64,000 bases of DNA from Pontibacter russatus. Lineage in GTDB: Bacteria; Bacteroidota; Bacteroidia; Cytophagales; Hymenobacteraceae. Position numbers and translations under genes: made by a program. Every line of letters starts with the position of its first letter. The first letter of the stretch is position 1. The notes under the pieces were generated by a model, which was not told the origin of the DNA, ran no database searches, and saw only the letters and a program-made list of their open reading frames with translations. Positions 26,156 through 35,382 of the stretch are shown here, in pieces. The DNA is taken from NCBI RefSeq assembly GCF_009931655.1, contig NZ_CP047984.1, positions 4,047,001 to 4,111,000 of the forward strand. The letters run 5' to 3'.

Positions 26156-27274
26156 ATGAGTCTTAAAGGCAAAGTTAAATTCGTACCCAAAGATAAAAAT
26201 CTCTTCTTCGCCACCCTGCGCAAGCGCGTAGACAAGCACTTCTTAGAGAACAATATCCCCAAAACCGCTACCACGGCAATGGTCGTGAAAAGCGTCGTGC
26301 TGCTGAGCTGTTATTTGTTGCCTTTTGTCGCACTTCTGGCTTTTCAGCCGGCATGGCCGTTGAGCCTGCTGCTTTGGTTTGTAATGGGCCTGGGCGTGGC
26401 CGGTATCGGGATGAGCGTGATGCACGACGCCAACCACGGGGCCTTTTCGAGCAGCAAGCGCGTCAATACCCTGATGGGACACACCCTGAACCTGGTGGGC
26501 GGCTCCGCCTTTAACTGGAAACTGCAGCACAACATCCTGCACCACACCTACACCAACGTGGTGGAGATGGACGAGGACATACAGGACAGGCTGGTGCTGC
26601 GCTTCTCACCACATACCAAGGTTAAGTTTTTTCATCAGTTGCAGTGGGTGTATGCCTTCGTTTTTTACGGGCTGCTCACGCTATACTGGGTGGTGGCGAA
26701 GGATTTTGTGCAGTATGGCCTGTTTATCAAAAACGGGGTGAACGCCAACTCTGCTGCTGAAAACAGAAACTGGCTCCTGAAGCTCATCGCCATGAAGGTG
26801 CTTTACTTTTCGGTGATGCTCGCGGCGCCTACGCTGCTGTTCGGAATCCCGTTCCTGCAGGTGCTGCTGGGCTTCCTGCTGATGCACTTCGTGGCGGGCA
26901 TCATTCTGACGGTGGTGTTCCAACTGGCCCACACCGTGGAGGGCACGAGCCACCCGAGGCCGGATGCGAACGGCAACATCGAGAACGACTGGGCCATCCA
27001 CCAGATGAACACGACCGTCAACTTCTCGCGCAACAGCAGGCTGCTCTCGTGGTACGTGGGCGGGCTGAATTTCCAGATAGAGCACCACCTGTTTCCGCGC
27101 GTATGCCACGTACACTACCCCGCCATCGCTTGCATCGTGAAAGAAACGGCCGCCGAGTTCAATATACCTTACCTGGAGAATGAGACGTTCGGGCAGGCTG
27201 TCCGCTCCCATATCGCCACCCTGCACCGCTTCGGGAGGTTTCGGCTACCCGACATGAACGACGCCATTGGCTAG
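26156..27274 (+). CDS. Fatty acid desaturase, front-end/acyl-lipid type (copy 1)
   Basis: Membrane di-iron desaturase of 372 residues that introduces double bonds into fatty acyl chains. Three His boxes are visible: HDANH at 90-94, HNILHH at 125-130 and QIEHH at 307-311. Gln in place of the first His of the third box is the known mark of the delta-5/delta-6-like (front-end) group, though bacterial members vary in position specificity. Two pairs of membrane helices lie near 43-85 and 195-275. Start chosen at 26156 (MSLKGKVKFV) by alignment with the tandem copy, which gives identical length and motif positions. Membrane fluidity adaptation is the likely role. Confidence 0.92.
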   Translation: MSLKGKVKFVPKDKNLFFATLRKRVDKHFLENNIPKTATTAMVVKSVVLLSCYLLPFVALLAFQPAWPLSLLLWFVMGLGVAGIGMSVMHDANHGAFSSSKRVNTLMGHTLNLVGGSAFNWKLQHNILHHTYTNVVEMDEDIQDRLVLRFSPHTKVKFFHQLQWVYAFVFYGLLTLYWVVAKDFVQYGLFIKNGVNANSAAENRNWLLKLIAMKVLYFSVMLAAPTLLFGIPFLQVLLGFLLMHFVAGIILTVVFQLAHTVEGTSHPRPDANGNIENDWAIHQMNTTVNFSRNSRLLSWYVGGLNFQIEHHLFPRVCHVHYPAIACIVKETAAEFNIPYLENETFGQAVRSHIATLHRFGRFRLPDMNDAIG

Positions 27275-27519
27275 CCGGAAAACAACGAAGCGGCTTCAGT
27301 CGCTTAGAAACAACCAAGCTCCCGGATGCCGGGGTCGTATCAGGGGTCGCGTAACGGCGTTCGCCGCAAGGCCTTGCTTCTGAAGCTTCTGCCGTTGCCA
27401 GCACCCCGGAAGTTTCGCCTGAACATATACCGGCTTTGCCGGTTCCGTCACCGTACATTCCTGACTGAGCGATTTTTCTGCTGAAGGATCGTTCTCTTTT
27501 TTAACATCAAGCCTACTAA

Positions 27520-28638
27520 ATGAAGCTTAAAGGCAAAGTAAAATTCGTCAGCAAAGACAAAAGCCTGTTTTTCCCGACGCTGCGCAAGCGCGTGGACACC
27601 TACTTCACAGAAAACAGCCTGCCCAAGACGGGCAGCAACCAGATACTGGCCAAGAGCATCATCCTGCTGCTTTTATATATAGTGCCTTTTGCGCTGCTGC
27701 TTGCTTTCACGCCTGCGCTGCGAGCCAGCCTGGTGCTGTGGCTTGTGATGGGCATCGGGGTTTCGGGCGTTGCCATGAGCGTGATGCACGACGCCAACCA
27801 CGGCGCCTTCTCCAAAAGCAAAACCCTGAACTACCTGATGGCGCACTCTGTGAACCTGCTGGGGGCTTCCGCCTTTAACTGGAAACTGCAGCACAATATC
27901 CTGCACCACACCTATACCAACGTGGCGGAGATGGACGAGGACATAGACGACATGGTGTTCATGCGCTTCTCGCCGCACACCCACGTTCGGTTCTACCACA
28001 AGCTGCAGTGGGCGTATGCCTTCCTGTTTTACGGCCTGCTCACGCTTTACTGGGTGCTGCTGAAAGACTTTGTGCAGTTTTACCGGTATGTCAGGATTGG
28101 CGTCAACGCAAATTCAAAGGCACAGAACAGGGTAGCCTTCGCGAAGATACTGGCGTTTAAGGCGCTGTATTTCTTCTCCATCCTGGTGGCCCCGACGCTT
28201 TTGTTCGGCATCCCCTTCTGGGAGGTGCTGCTGGGCTTCCTGCTGATGCACTTCGTGAGCGGCATCATCCTCTCCACCATATTTCAACTGGCGCACACGG
28301 TGGAGGGCACAAGCCACCCGCTGCCCGGCACAAGCGGCGTTATTGAGAACGACTGGGCGATCCACCAGATGAACACGACGGCGAATTTCTCCCGAAAGAG
28401 CAGGTGGCTCTCGTGGTACGTGGGCGGGTTGAATTTCCAGATCGAGCACCACCTTTTCCCGCGCATCTGCCACGTGCATTACCCGGCCATCGCCGGCATT
28501 GTGAAAGAAACGGCCGCCGAGCACGGCATTCCTTACCTGGAGAGCGAGACGCTGGCGCAGGCCATACGCTCGCACCTGAGCACCCTGCACCGCTTCGGAA
28601 GGCTGCAGTTGCCCAACCTGAACGAGGTAATGGCATAA
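27520..28638 (+). CDS. Fatty acid desaturase, front-end/acyl-lipid type (copy 2)
   Basis: Tandem paralogue of the preceding gene, also 372 residues, with the three His boxes at the same positions (HDANH 90-94, HNILHH 125-130, QIEHH 307-311). The two proteins are near identical through the His-box regions and differ mainly in the helices (for example 40-72 and 160-190), consistent with an old duplication and possible change of chain-length or position preference. A 245-bp GC-rich, hairpin-rich gap separates them, so each may have its own promoter. Confidence 0.92.
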   Translation: MKLKGKVKFVSKDKSLFFPTLRKRVDTYFTENSLPKTGSNQILAKSIILLLLYIVPFALLLAFTPALRASLVLWLVMGIGVSGVAMSVMHDANHGAFSKSKTLNYLMAHSVNLLGASAFNWKLQHNILHHTYTNVAEMDEDIDDMVFMRFSPHTHVRFYHKLQWAYAFLFYGLLTLYWVLLKDFVQFYRYVRIGVNANSKAQNRVAFAKILAFKALYFFSILVAPTLLFGIPFWEVLLGFLLMHFVSGIILSTIFQLAHTVEGTSHPLPGTSGVIENDWAIHQMNTTANFSRKSRWLSWYVGGLNFQIEHHLFPRICHVHYPAIAGIVKETAAEHGIPYLESETLAQAIRSHLSTLHRFGRLQLPNLNEVMA

Positions 28639-28722
28639 GCCAGTTTATAAATGATTTGGATGCGGCGGATGGTTTTACTCCCCGCCGCCGCTTTTATATA
28701 TGGCTCAGGTATATATGGCCCA

Positions 28723-28757
28723 AGACCTCGCGGTGTCCGAAGGTCCCGTGAGCGTCT
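28723..28757. repeat. Dispersed 35-bp hairpin repeat, copy A
   Basis: AGACCTCGCGG arm, loop-like centre TGTCCGAAGGTC, then CCGTGAGCGTCT. It is the near-exact reverse complement of copy D (33127-33161). Arms are imperfectly complementary, so each unit can fold alone. Confidence 0.7.
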
Positions 28758-28785
28758 GCGCTACGAAGCTGCGGCATTTCCATCC

Positions 28786-28819
28786 AGACCTCACAGGACT
28801 TTCGGACACTGTGGGGTCT
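28786..28819. repeat. Dispersed hairpin repeat, copy B (34 bp)
   Basis: AGACCTCACAG pairs with CTGTGGGGTCT (10 of 11) around GACTTTCGGACA. It sits 28 bp from copy A in head-to-head arrangement, so A and B can also pair as one long hairpin between the second desaturase and a GNAT gene. Confidence 0.65.
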
Positions 28820-28849
28820 TTTGCGTAAATTGCAATCAGAAAAGCATAT

Positions 28850-29380
28850 ATGGCCAACATCCGAATCACGCCCTGCACCACCGCCGATTTATATACCCTC
28901 CAGGACATCGCCATCAACGCCTACGGCGACCATTACCTGTACCTCTGGTACGACGGCGGCAGGTGGTATATAGACAAGTGCTTCAGCGAAGCGGCGCTCA
29001 AAAAAGAACTGGAAGACCCGAACGCCGCCTTTTTCCTGCTATACCTGGGGGAGGAACTGGCAGGCTTCCTGAAGCTGAACATAGACAAAGCCTTAGAGGG
29101 CGGCGGCGCGGAGGAGAGCCTGGAACTGGAGCGGATCTACCTCACCAAAAGCGCCTCAGGCAAAGGCGTGGGCAGGCAGGCGGTGGCGTTTACGGTGGAT
29201 TTTGCGCGGCAGCGGAACAAGCGCCTCATCTGGCTGAAGGCAATGGACAGCAGCAAATCCGTGGACTTTTACGAGCAGAACGGCTTTGAGAAATGTGGAA
29301 CACACCACCTCGATTTTGAGGCGATGAAGCCGGAGTACCGCGGCATGTACGTGATGCAGCGCCTGCTGGAAGAAAATTAA
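28850..29380 (+). CDS. GNAT N-acetyltransferase
   Basis: A 176-residue acetyltransferase. Seen: IRITPCTTADLYTLQDIAIN at the start, the core beta-strand ESLELERIYLTKSASGKGVG with the G-K-G-V-G acetyl-CoA loop at about 102-107, and IWLKAMDSSKSVDFYEQNGF, which are motifs A and B of the PaiA/RimI-like group. Spermidine or protein N-terminal acetylation is possible; the substrate cannot be read. Plus strand, alone between hairpin repeats and the YpdA gene. Confidence 0.87.
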   Translation: MANIRITPCTTADLYTLQDIAINAYGDHYLYLWYDGGRWYIDKCFSEAALKKELEDPNAAFFLLYLGEELAGFLKLNIDKALEGGGAEESLELERIYLTKSASGKGVGRQAVAFTVDFARQRNKRLIWLKAMDSSKSVDFYEQNGFEKCGTHHLDFEAMKPEYRGMYVMQRLLEEN

Positions 29381-29452
29381 AACCTTGGGCAGCCGTTACG
29401 TGTTGTAACAGTTATATATAAAAACACCGCAATAGCCTGAACTTTAGCAGCA

Positions 29453-30439
29453 TTGGACAAACCACTCGACATACTCATCATCGGCGCGGGCCCCATCGGG
29501 CTGGCTTGCGGGCTGGAGGCGCAGCGCACGGGCCTCGATTACCTCATCATCGACAAGGGCACACTGGTCAACTCCATCTACAACTACCCCCTGAACATGA
29601 CCTTTTTCTCCACCTCCGACAGGCTGGAGATCGGCGGCATCCCGTTTGTCTCCATCCACCCGAAGCCAAATAGAATGGAGGCGATGGAGTACTACCGCCG
29701 CGTAGCCGACTCCCAGCACCTGAAGGTACACCTGTTTGAGGAGGTGCAACAAATGGAGCCGGAGGGAGGCATATACCGCATCAGCACCAGCAAGGGGGAG
29801 TACCGGGCGCGGCACGTCATCATTGCCGTGGGATTTTACGGCATCCCGAACATGCTGCACATCCCTGGCGAGGATCTCCCAAAAGTACGGCACTACTACT
29901 TCGACCCGCACTATTACTTCCGCCAGAAAGTGGTGGTGGTGGGTGCCAACAACTCCTCGGCGGACGCCGCCCTGGAAACCTGGCGCAAGGGGGCGGACGT
30001 GACGATGGTGGTGCGCGAGCCAACGCTGGGCCGCATCAAGTACTGGACCAAGCCTGACCTGGAGAACCGCATCAAGGAAGGCTCCATCAAGTGCTATTTC
30101 TCCTCCAGGCTCACCGAAATCCGGGAAGGGGAGGTGGATATACAGACGCCGGAAGGCAACATCACCCTTGAAAATGATTTTGTGCTGGCCATGACGGGCT
30201 ACCAGCCTGACTTCAGCTTCCTTGAGAAGATAGGAGTAATGTTATCGGATGACAACAAACGCTACCCGCAGCATGACCCGGAGACAATGGAAACCAACCT
30301 GCCCGGCGTATACCTGGCGGGCGTCATCTGCGGCGGCATGGACACGCACGTCTGGTTTATCGAGAACTCGCGGGAGCATGCTGTTAAGATTGTGAAGCAC
30401 ATCAGCGAAGCTGGAAAAGCGCAGCCACCACAGGTTTAA
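29453..30439 (+). CDS. ypdA: YpdA-family NAD(P)H flavin oxidoreductase (putative bacillithiol disulfide reductase)
   Basis: FAD enzyme of 328 residues. Seen: GAGPIG at 11-16, then the YpdA-typical YNYPLNMTFFSTSDRLEIGG at about 43-62, a second nucleotide-binding GANNSSADAALE at about 163, and a C-terminal GVYLAGVICGGMDTHVWFIE. No CxxC redox pair is present, which fits YpdA and separates it from thioredoxin reductase. Known relatives reduce bacillithiol disulfide; whether this organism makes bacillithiol is not visible here. The only sensible start is TTG at 29453; upstream sequence is a non-coding TATATA-rich gap. Confidence 0.88.
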   Translation: MDKPLDILIIGAGPIGLACGLEAQRTGLDYLIIDKGTLVNSIYNYPLNMTFFSTSDRLEIGGIPFVSIHPKPNRMEAMEYYRRVADSQHLKVHLFEEVQQMEPEGGIYRISTSKGEYRARHVIIAVGFYGIPNMLHIPGEDLPKVRHYYFDPHYYFRQKVVVVGANNSSADAALETWRKGADVTMVVREPTLGRIKYWTKPDLENRIKEGSIKCYFSSRLTEIREGEVDIQTPEGNITLENDFVLAMTGYQPDFSFLEKIGVMLSDDNKRYPQHDPETMETNLPGVYLAGVICGGMDTHVWFIENSREHAVKIVKHISEAGKAQPPQV

Positions 30440-30509
30440 ATGATTGCTGTAACCAAATGCAGCCGAAACCATATATAACCGGAGCAAACACAACCGAACC
30501 TTATATAAC

Positions 30510-31160
30510 ATGAGAATAGCCATTATAGGTGCCAGCGGAAACATCGGCTCCAGAATTACCCAGGAGGCCCTGAGCAGGGGGCATGACGTCACGGCCATTG
30601 TCCGCAACCCGGAGAAGGTGACGGAGGAAAGCGTGAGCCTGACCGTGAAGGAGGGCGATGTGCTGGATGTGGCCGAAATGGCCAGCCTGCTGAAGGGCCA
30701 CGATGCCGTGGTGGTGTCGTACAGTCCGGGCTGGGAGCCGGGCACCGACTTCAGCCAGCACGTGGAGGTGGCCCAGAAGGTGCTGCAGGCCACGAAAGAG
30801 GCCGGCGTAAAGCGTATACTGAACGTGGGCGGCGCAGGCAGTCTGTACGCTGACCCCGAGCACGGCATTCAACTGGTGGACACGGAGGAGTTTCCGGAGG
30901 CCTGGAGAGGCGGCGCGGCCGCCCAGCGCGACTCGCTGGAGGTATATAAGCAAGAGCAGGAACTGGACTGGACCTTCCTGAGCCCCGCCATTGTCATTGA
31001 GCCGGGCGAGCGCACCGGCAAGTTCCGCTACAACACCGACAGCCCCGTGTTTGACGAGCGGGGTGAAAGCAGGATATCGCGGCAGGACTTTGCCGTGGCT
31101 GTGCTGAACGAGTTGGAAGAGCCGCACTACATCCGGCAGCGCTTCACGGTGGGGTACTAA
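30510..31160 (+). CDS. NAD(P)-binding reductase, NmrA/YwnB-like atypical SDR
   Basis: A 216-residue Rossmann protein. GASGNIG at 8-14 is the atypical SDR nucleotide motif, followed by SRGHDVTAIVRNPEKV (Arg for NADPH phosphate). There is no Tyr-x-x-x-Lys pair in the usual place, again like NmrA/BLVRB relatives, which include flavin reductases and redox sensors. Substrate unknown. It follows ypdA by 70 bp on the same strand and ends at a long hairpin, so ypdA and this gene may form a redox-stress operon; this is inference from spacing. Confidence 0.88.
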   Translation: MRIAIIGASGNIGSRITQEALSRGHDVTAIVRNPEKVTEESVSLTVKEGDVLDVAEMASLLKGHDAVVVSYSPGWEPGTDFSQHVEVAQKVLQATKEAGVKRILNVGGAGSLYADPEHGIQLVDTEEFPEAWRGGAAAQRDSLEVYKQEQELDWTFLSPAIVIEPGERTGKFRYNTDSPVFDERGESRISRQDFAVAVLNELEEPHYIRQRFTVGY

Positions 31161-31201
31161 GCACCCCGTAACCATATATAGCTACCGGCGCAACCTGCCG
31201 G

Positions 31202-31250
31202 AAGGCACCACCCCGGCCTTGTCATCCAGACGAGGCCGGGGTGGTGCCTT
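31202..31250 (+). terminator. Very strong hairpin after the NmrA-like gene
   Basis: An 18-bp perfect stem (31202-31219 with 31233-31250) encloses a 13-nt loop. There is no T-run after it on either strand beyond a few bases, so it may block exonucleases or act as a bidirectional attenuator more than a classical terminator. Confidence 0.6.
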
Positions 31251-31627
31251 TATGTCTTACGCAGCTCATGCACGCCCGCGCCCTATATGATTCCCCATCA
31301 GGCGCGGGATATGCTTCTGCAGCAAATAAAATTGCACTCGGAGTATATATGATACAGCACAAAGCAGACGCGAAACAGCCTTTTGCGCCTATAATGCATT
31401 CCTGCCGCCGAAATGAGCTGTAGGATATGAAGAGGCATTCGCGTACCTTCGTGTTCTTCAACAGCAAAATAGAACTATATCTCCGTTTTATGAGTTGAGG
31501 TTGAAACACAGGTCGGGAATGGCCCTTGTGCCTATATAAACCTATCAGAGGCACTCTTCAGATTCCGGCCAATTCACCGCAAAGGCAGCGCACAAAGCGT
31601 TGCGCGGTTTCTTTCAAAAACCAATTA
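31251..31627. other. Long leader region of the RhlE-type helicase gene
   Basis: No gene. The translated frame of the helicase stays open upstream to 31526, but those 34 codons are not helicase-like. A weak -7-like TACCTTCG near 31444 would give a leader of about 170 nt, which is common for cold-inducible DEAD-box genes. Confidence 0.45.
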
Positions 31628-32968
31628 ATGACATTCGAGCATCTTAACCTCATTGAGCCAATCCTAAAAGCTCTTAAAACAGAAGGATACACGACCCCCA
31701 CCCCCATCCAGGAAAAGTCCATACCGCTCATACTCCAGAAAAGAGACATCCTGGGTTGTGCCCAGACGGGAACCGGTAAAACGGCCGCCTTCTCTATTCC
31801 AATCCTGCAACTGCTGTCTGAGAGCAGCGCGCAGCAGGAGCGGGGACCACGCAAAATCAAAGCGCTCATCCTGACGCCGACACGCGAGCTTGCCCTGCAG
31901 ATTGCCGACAGCCTGACAGCCTACGGAAAGCACACTAACCTGAAGCACACGGTCATTTTTGGAGGTGTTTCGCAGCACCCGCAAACCACTGCCTTGCGTG
32001 CCGGCATTGATATACTGGTGGCCACGCCGGGCCGTTTGCTCGACCTGATGGCACAGAAATATGTACACCTGAGCCAGATCGAGATGTTCGTGCTGGACGA
32101 GGCCGACCGCATGCTGGACATGGGCTTTATAAACGATGTGAAGAAGGTGCTGAAAGTGTTGCCGGAGAAAAAGCAGACGCTGTTCTTCTCGGCCACCATG
32201 GCCCCTGAAATCAAGAAACTGGCCGACACCATACTGGTGAACCCGGCGCAGGTGGAGGTGACACCGGTTTCTTCTACCGCCCACACCATCAAGCAGGCGG
32301 TGTATTATGTGAAGAAGGGGGATAAAAAGAACCTGCTCATTCACCTGCTGAAGGACGGCGCTATTGACCGCGCCCTGGTATTTACCCGCACCAAGCACGG
32401 CGCCGACCGCGTGGCCCGCGATGTGAGCAAGGCCGGTGTGCAGGCGGAGGCCATCCACGGTAACAAATCGCAGAATGCGCGTGTGCGTGCGCTCAACAAC
32501 TTCAAGAACAGCCAGACGCGTGTGCTGGTGGCAACAGATATCGCCGCCCGCGGCATTGATGTGGACGACCTTTCGCACGTGATTAACTACGAGCTGCCGA
32601 ACGAGCCGGAAACCTACGTTCACCGCATCGGGCGCACAGGCCGGGCGGGAGCCAGCGGCGTGGCCCTGTCGTTCTGCGACGGCGAAGAGACTTCTTACCT
32701 GGTGAGCATCCAGAAGCTGATCTCCAAATCAGTGCCTGTGATTGACAACCACCCGTACCCGATGACGGCCAAAGACTTCGCCGAGGCGGCCAGCACCGCA
32801 AAGCAGCAGAAAAAAGGCGGCGGCGGTGGAGGCAGGCGTCCTTCCGGTGGCGGTGGCAGACCAGCAGGCGGCCCGCGCAATGGTGGCGGCAACAGCCAGG
32901 GCAACCGCAACGCCGCGCCCCGAAGCGAGAACCGCAACCGAAACAGCTTCGCCAAGTCGAACTACTAA
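31628..32968 (+). CDS. rhlE: DEAD-box ATP-dependent RNA helicase, RhlE type
   Basis: RNA-unwinding ATPase of 446 residues acting in ribosome assembly and RNA turnover, often cold-induced. Start at 31628 gives the family N-terminus ([20 protein letters not shown]). Seen: Q motif [10 protein letters not shown], Walker A AQTGTGKT at 45-52, [13 protein letters not shown] in [36 protein letters not shown] and [10 protein letters not shown]. The C-terminal tail (from about 400) is Gly/Arg/Asn-rich, RNA-binding and low complexity, as in RhlE and CsdA-like proteins. It has a long leader and its own terminator. Confidence 0.93.
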   Translation: MTFEHLNLIEPILKALKTEGYTTPTPIQEKSIPLILQKRDILGCAQTGTGKTAAFSIPILQLLSESSAQQERGPRKIKALILTPTRELALQIADSLTAYGKHTNLKHTVIFGGVSQHPQTTALRAGIDILVATPGRLLDLMAQKYVHLSQIEMFVLDEADRMLDMGFINDVKKVLKVLPEKKQTLFFSATMAPEIKKLADTILVNPAQVEVTPVSSTAHTIKQAVYYVKKGDKKNLLIHLLKDGAIDRALVFTRTKHGADRVARDVSKAGVQAEAIHGNKSQNARVRALNNFKNSQTRVLVATDIAARGIDVDDLSHVINYELPNEPETYVHRIGRTGRAGASGVALSFCDGEETSYLVSIQKLISKSVPVIDNHPYPMTAKDFAEAASTAKQQKKGGGGGGRRPSGGGGRPAGGPRNGGGNSQGNRNAAPRSENRNRNSFAKSNY

Positions 32969-32990
32969 AACTGCTTATAGCAGATACTAT

Positions 32991-33027
32991 AAAGTCCTGT
33001 CGGTGCTAAACCGGCAGGACTTTTTTT
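32991..33027 (+). terminator. Intrinsic terminator of rhlE
   Basis: AAAGTCCTGTCGG pairs with CCGGCAGGACTTT, followed by a run of seven T. Classic rho-independent terminator 22 bp after the stop. Confidence 0.85.
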
Positions 33028-33063
33028 GTCTGAATCAGGATTTGCAGGATTTCAGGACGATAC

Positions 33064-33098
33064 AGACCTCGCAGCGTGCGCAGCTCCTGCGAGCGTCT
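33064..33098. repeat. Dispersed 35-bp hairpin repeat, copy C
   Basis: AGACCTCGCAGCGTGCGCAG...GAGCGTCT keeps the outer arms of copies A, D and E but has a different centre. It faces copy D across 28 bp, the same spacing as A/B. Confidence 0.6.
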
Positions 33099-33126
33099 GG
33101 CTATATATAGCTGTGGCCTTTGGCGC

Positions 33127-33161
33127 AGACACTCGCGGGACCTTCGGACACCGCGAGGTCT
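33127..33161. repeat. Dispersed 35-bp hairpin repeat, copy D
   Basis: Reverse complement of copy A with two differences; ends CCGCGAGGTCT, 10 bp before the stop of the DMT exporter gene. With copy C it makes an inverted pair between convergent genes. Confidence 0.7.
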
Positions 33162-33171
33162 TTGGGTGAGC

Positions 33172-34071
33172 CTAAACTCCTTTGCCCAGGTTCTGCCGGG
33201 TCCGGCTCACCATATATACCCCGGCAAAAATCAGCAGCGCATACAGGCCTTTTTGCAGTGTGAACATGTCTTTCCCGAAAGTTATCGCAATGAGGATGGC
33301 GAGCACGGGCTGCAGGTATATATAGGCGCCCACCAGCGACGGGTTGGCATAGCGCAGCGCCCATGTGTTGAGCAGGTACGCCAGGATAGTGACCGCCAGC
33401 ACCATGAACGCAATGGCCAGCCAGATGGAGATGGGAAATGTTTCGTAGTTGGGCGTGAGCAACTGCTGCCAGCCAAAGGGCACCACGATGGCAGCGCCTA
33501 CCGCAAATATGCGGCTGACGACAGTGATGGCTTTGTATCTCTGCATCAGCGGTTTTACCAGCACCAGGTACATCCCGAAAGAGACGGCATTCAGGACAAT
33601 CAGCAAATCGCCCAGCATGTTGCCGGTGGCGCTCTCACCGCCCGATTGGCTGATGAGGAGCAGGGCGCCCAGGCAGGCCACCGCGATACCGGCTGCCTTG
33701 CGCCAGCCCACGCTTTCCCGCAGCAGTAGCGCCGAGAACAAGAGCACCGCCACCGGGCTGATGACCATTAGCAGCGCCGCGTTGATGGGCGCCGTTAAGT
33801 TGAGTCCCCCGAAAAAGCAGAGCTGGTTGATGGCAATGCCCGTCACGCCGCAGGCAACGGAGCGCAGGTTGTCTGCCCGCCCCACGATCTTCTCCTTCAC
33901 CACCAGCCTCGAAAAAACGCCAAAAAACAGCGCCGCCGACACCACCCGGATTACAATCAGCCCGAACGGGCCCACATAAAACGGCATCACCTCTTTGGCG
34001 ATGCTGTAGTTGCTCCCATATATCAGCGCCACCAGAAACAACGCCCCATGCACCTGCACTTGCTTATTCAT
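33172..34071 (-). CDS. DMT-superfamily (EamA) metabolite exporter
   Basis: Inner-membrane transporter of 299 residues with ten predicted helices in two EamA repeats. Typical marks are the N-terminal FLVALIYGSNYSIAKEVMPF, the end of the first half FGGLNLTAPINAALLMVISP, and the second-half motif PSLVGAYIYLQPVLAILIAI. Members export amino acids, nucleotides or drugs; the substrate is not predictable. Minus strand, convergent with rhlE, divergent from the AI-2E-family gene with only 70 bp between starts, so their promoters overlap. Confidence 0.9.
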   Translation of the reverse strand: MNKQVQVHGALFLVALIYGSNYSIAKEVMPFYVGPFGLIVIRVVSAALFFGVFSRLVVKEKIVGRADNLRSVACGVTGIAINQLCFFGGLNLTAPINAALLMVISPVAVLLFSALLLRESVGWRKAAGIAVACLGALLLISQSGGESATGNMLGDLLIVLNAVSFGMYLVLVKPLMQRYKAITVVSRIFAVGAAIVVPFGWQQLLTPNYETFPISIWLAIAFMVLAVTILAYLLNTWALRYANPSLVGAYIYLQPVLAILIAITFGKDMFTLQKGLYALLIFAGVYMVSRTRQNLGKGV

Positions 34072-34141
34072 GGCGCAAAGGTAAGTGCTTTTGCGCTGGG
34101 GCCGTATATAGGGGCATTATGAAAGCTATGCTGATAAAATT

Positions 34142-35296
34142 ATGATAGATAAATTACCGCTGACAGTAAGGAGATCGATTGAGCTGATGGGCCTTTTCTT
34201 CCTGGGCTGGCTCATTGTGCTGGGGAAGGGGATACTGGCCCCGTTGCTCATGGCTTTTTTCCTGGGCATCATGCTGCTGCCCATTTTTCGTTTTTTCAGG
34301 TCGAAGCGATTGCCGGAGTCGCTGGCGATTGGCATCAGCCTGCTGGCCCTTATCCTCGTGTTGGGACTCATTATCTGGTTTTTCTCCTATCAAATCAGCA
34401 ACCTGGTGTCTGATTTCCCGGTTATCCAGAAAAACGTGACGCAGCACCTCAAGGCCCTCAGCGCCTGGATTGAAGACATCTCCCCGATATCCACCGAGGA
34501 GCAGACAAGCTTCATAAGCGAGCAAAGCAGCAAGATACTAAGCTATGCCGGCAACATGCTCAGCGGGGCGGCCCTGTCCATCACGGGCATATTTGTTTTC
34601 CTGGGTCTGGTGCCCATCTATATCTTTCTGCTGCTCTTCTACAAAAACCTCCTGCTGCGCTTTGTCTTTTTCTGGTTCCCACCCGAAAACCACGAGAAGG
34701 TGGAGGGAGCCATGCGCGAGATGGAAGTCATCATCAAAAGCTACCTCTTCGGCCTCCTGATCCAGATCAGCTATATCACCGTGCTGCTCGGCGGCATCCT
34801 GATGATTGTCGGCATCAAGCACGCGCTGCTGATCGGGGTGATATTCGCCTTTCTGAACCTGATCCCATACGTGGGCGCACTGATCGGCAACATCATCGGG
34901 GTGCTGATCACGCTGGCTTCCTCGTCGGAGCTTTGGCCCATCGTCACGGTGCTGGGCGTGATAGCGGCGGTGCAGTTCCTGGACAACAACATCCTCATGC
35001 CGCGCATTGTCGGTTCTAAAGTGAAGATAAATGCGCTGGCCTCCATTGTCGGGGTGATTGTGGCCGGGGAGATTGCGGGCGTGGTGGGAATGTTCCTGTC
35101 GCTGCCGATCATCGCCGTCCTCAAAATCATATTCGACCGGACGGAGCGGTTCAGGCAGTGGGGCGTCCTGTTCGGCGACGAGCGCCCTTCCCGCAGCCCG
35201 ATGGAAGTGCCCGCCCTGCGGCAGGACGATGAACGGGTGGACCGGCAATTGGAGCAGGAAAACAAAATTGAACCAACAGACAGAACCAAAGGCTGA
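34142..35296 (+). CDS. AI-2E family transporter (TqsA/YdiK-like)
   Basis: Membrane protein of 384 residues with about eight helices. Visible family features are the N-terminal helix pair, a soluble amphipathic domain at about 90-150 (FPVIQKNVTQHLKALSAWIE), and the conserved region GVIFAFLNLIPYVGALIG at about 234-251, then VQFLDNNILMPRIVGSKVKI near 280-299, the signature of this family. Relatives include an AI-2 exporter and Na+/H+ antiporters; the substrate is unknown. The C-terminus has a charged tail of about 45 residues. Confidence 0.88.
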   Translation: MIDKLPLTVRRSIELMGLFFLGWLIVLGKGILAPLLMAFFLGIMLLPIFRFFRSKRLPESLAIGISLLALILVLGLIIWFFSYQISNLVSDFPVIQKNVTQHLKALSAWIEDISPISTEEQTSFISEQSSKILSYAGNMLSGAALSITGIFVFLGLVPIYIFLLLFYKNLLLRFVFFWFPPENHEKVEGAMREMEVIIKSYLFGLLIQISYITVLLGGILMIVGIKHALLIGVIFAFLNLIPYVGALIGNIIGVLITLASSSELWPIVTVLGVIAAVQFLDNNILMPRIVGSKVKINALASIVGVIVAGEIAGVVGMFLSLPIIAVLKIIFDRTERFRQWGVLFGDERPSRSPMEVPALRQDDERVDRQLEQENKIEPTDRTKG

Positions 35297-35382
35297 TGTT
35301 ATGATGGGGGTGGGTGGCAGAGAGGCTTGTTATATATGGGAACAGAAGTTATGTTTATATGCCGGTTATGCCAGAGCCAAGT

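Noticed and set aside
28723..33161. 35-bp repeats considered as CRISPR
   Set aside because: Copies are kilobases apart or in single inverted pairs, with no regular spacers and no cas genes.
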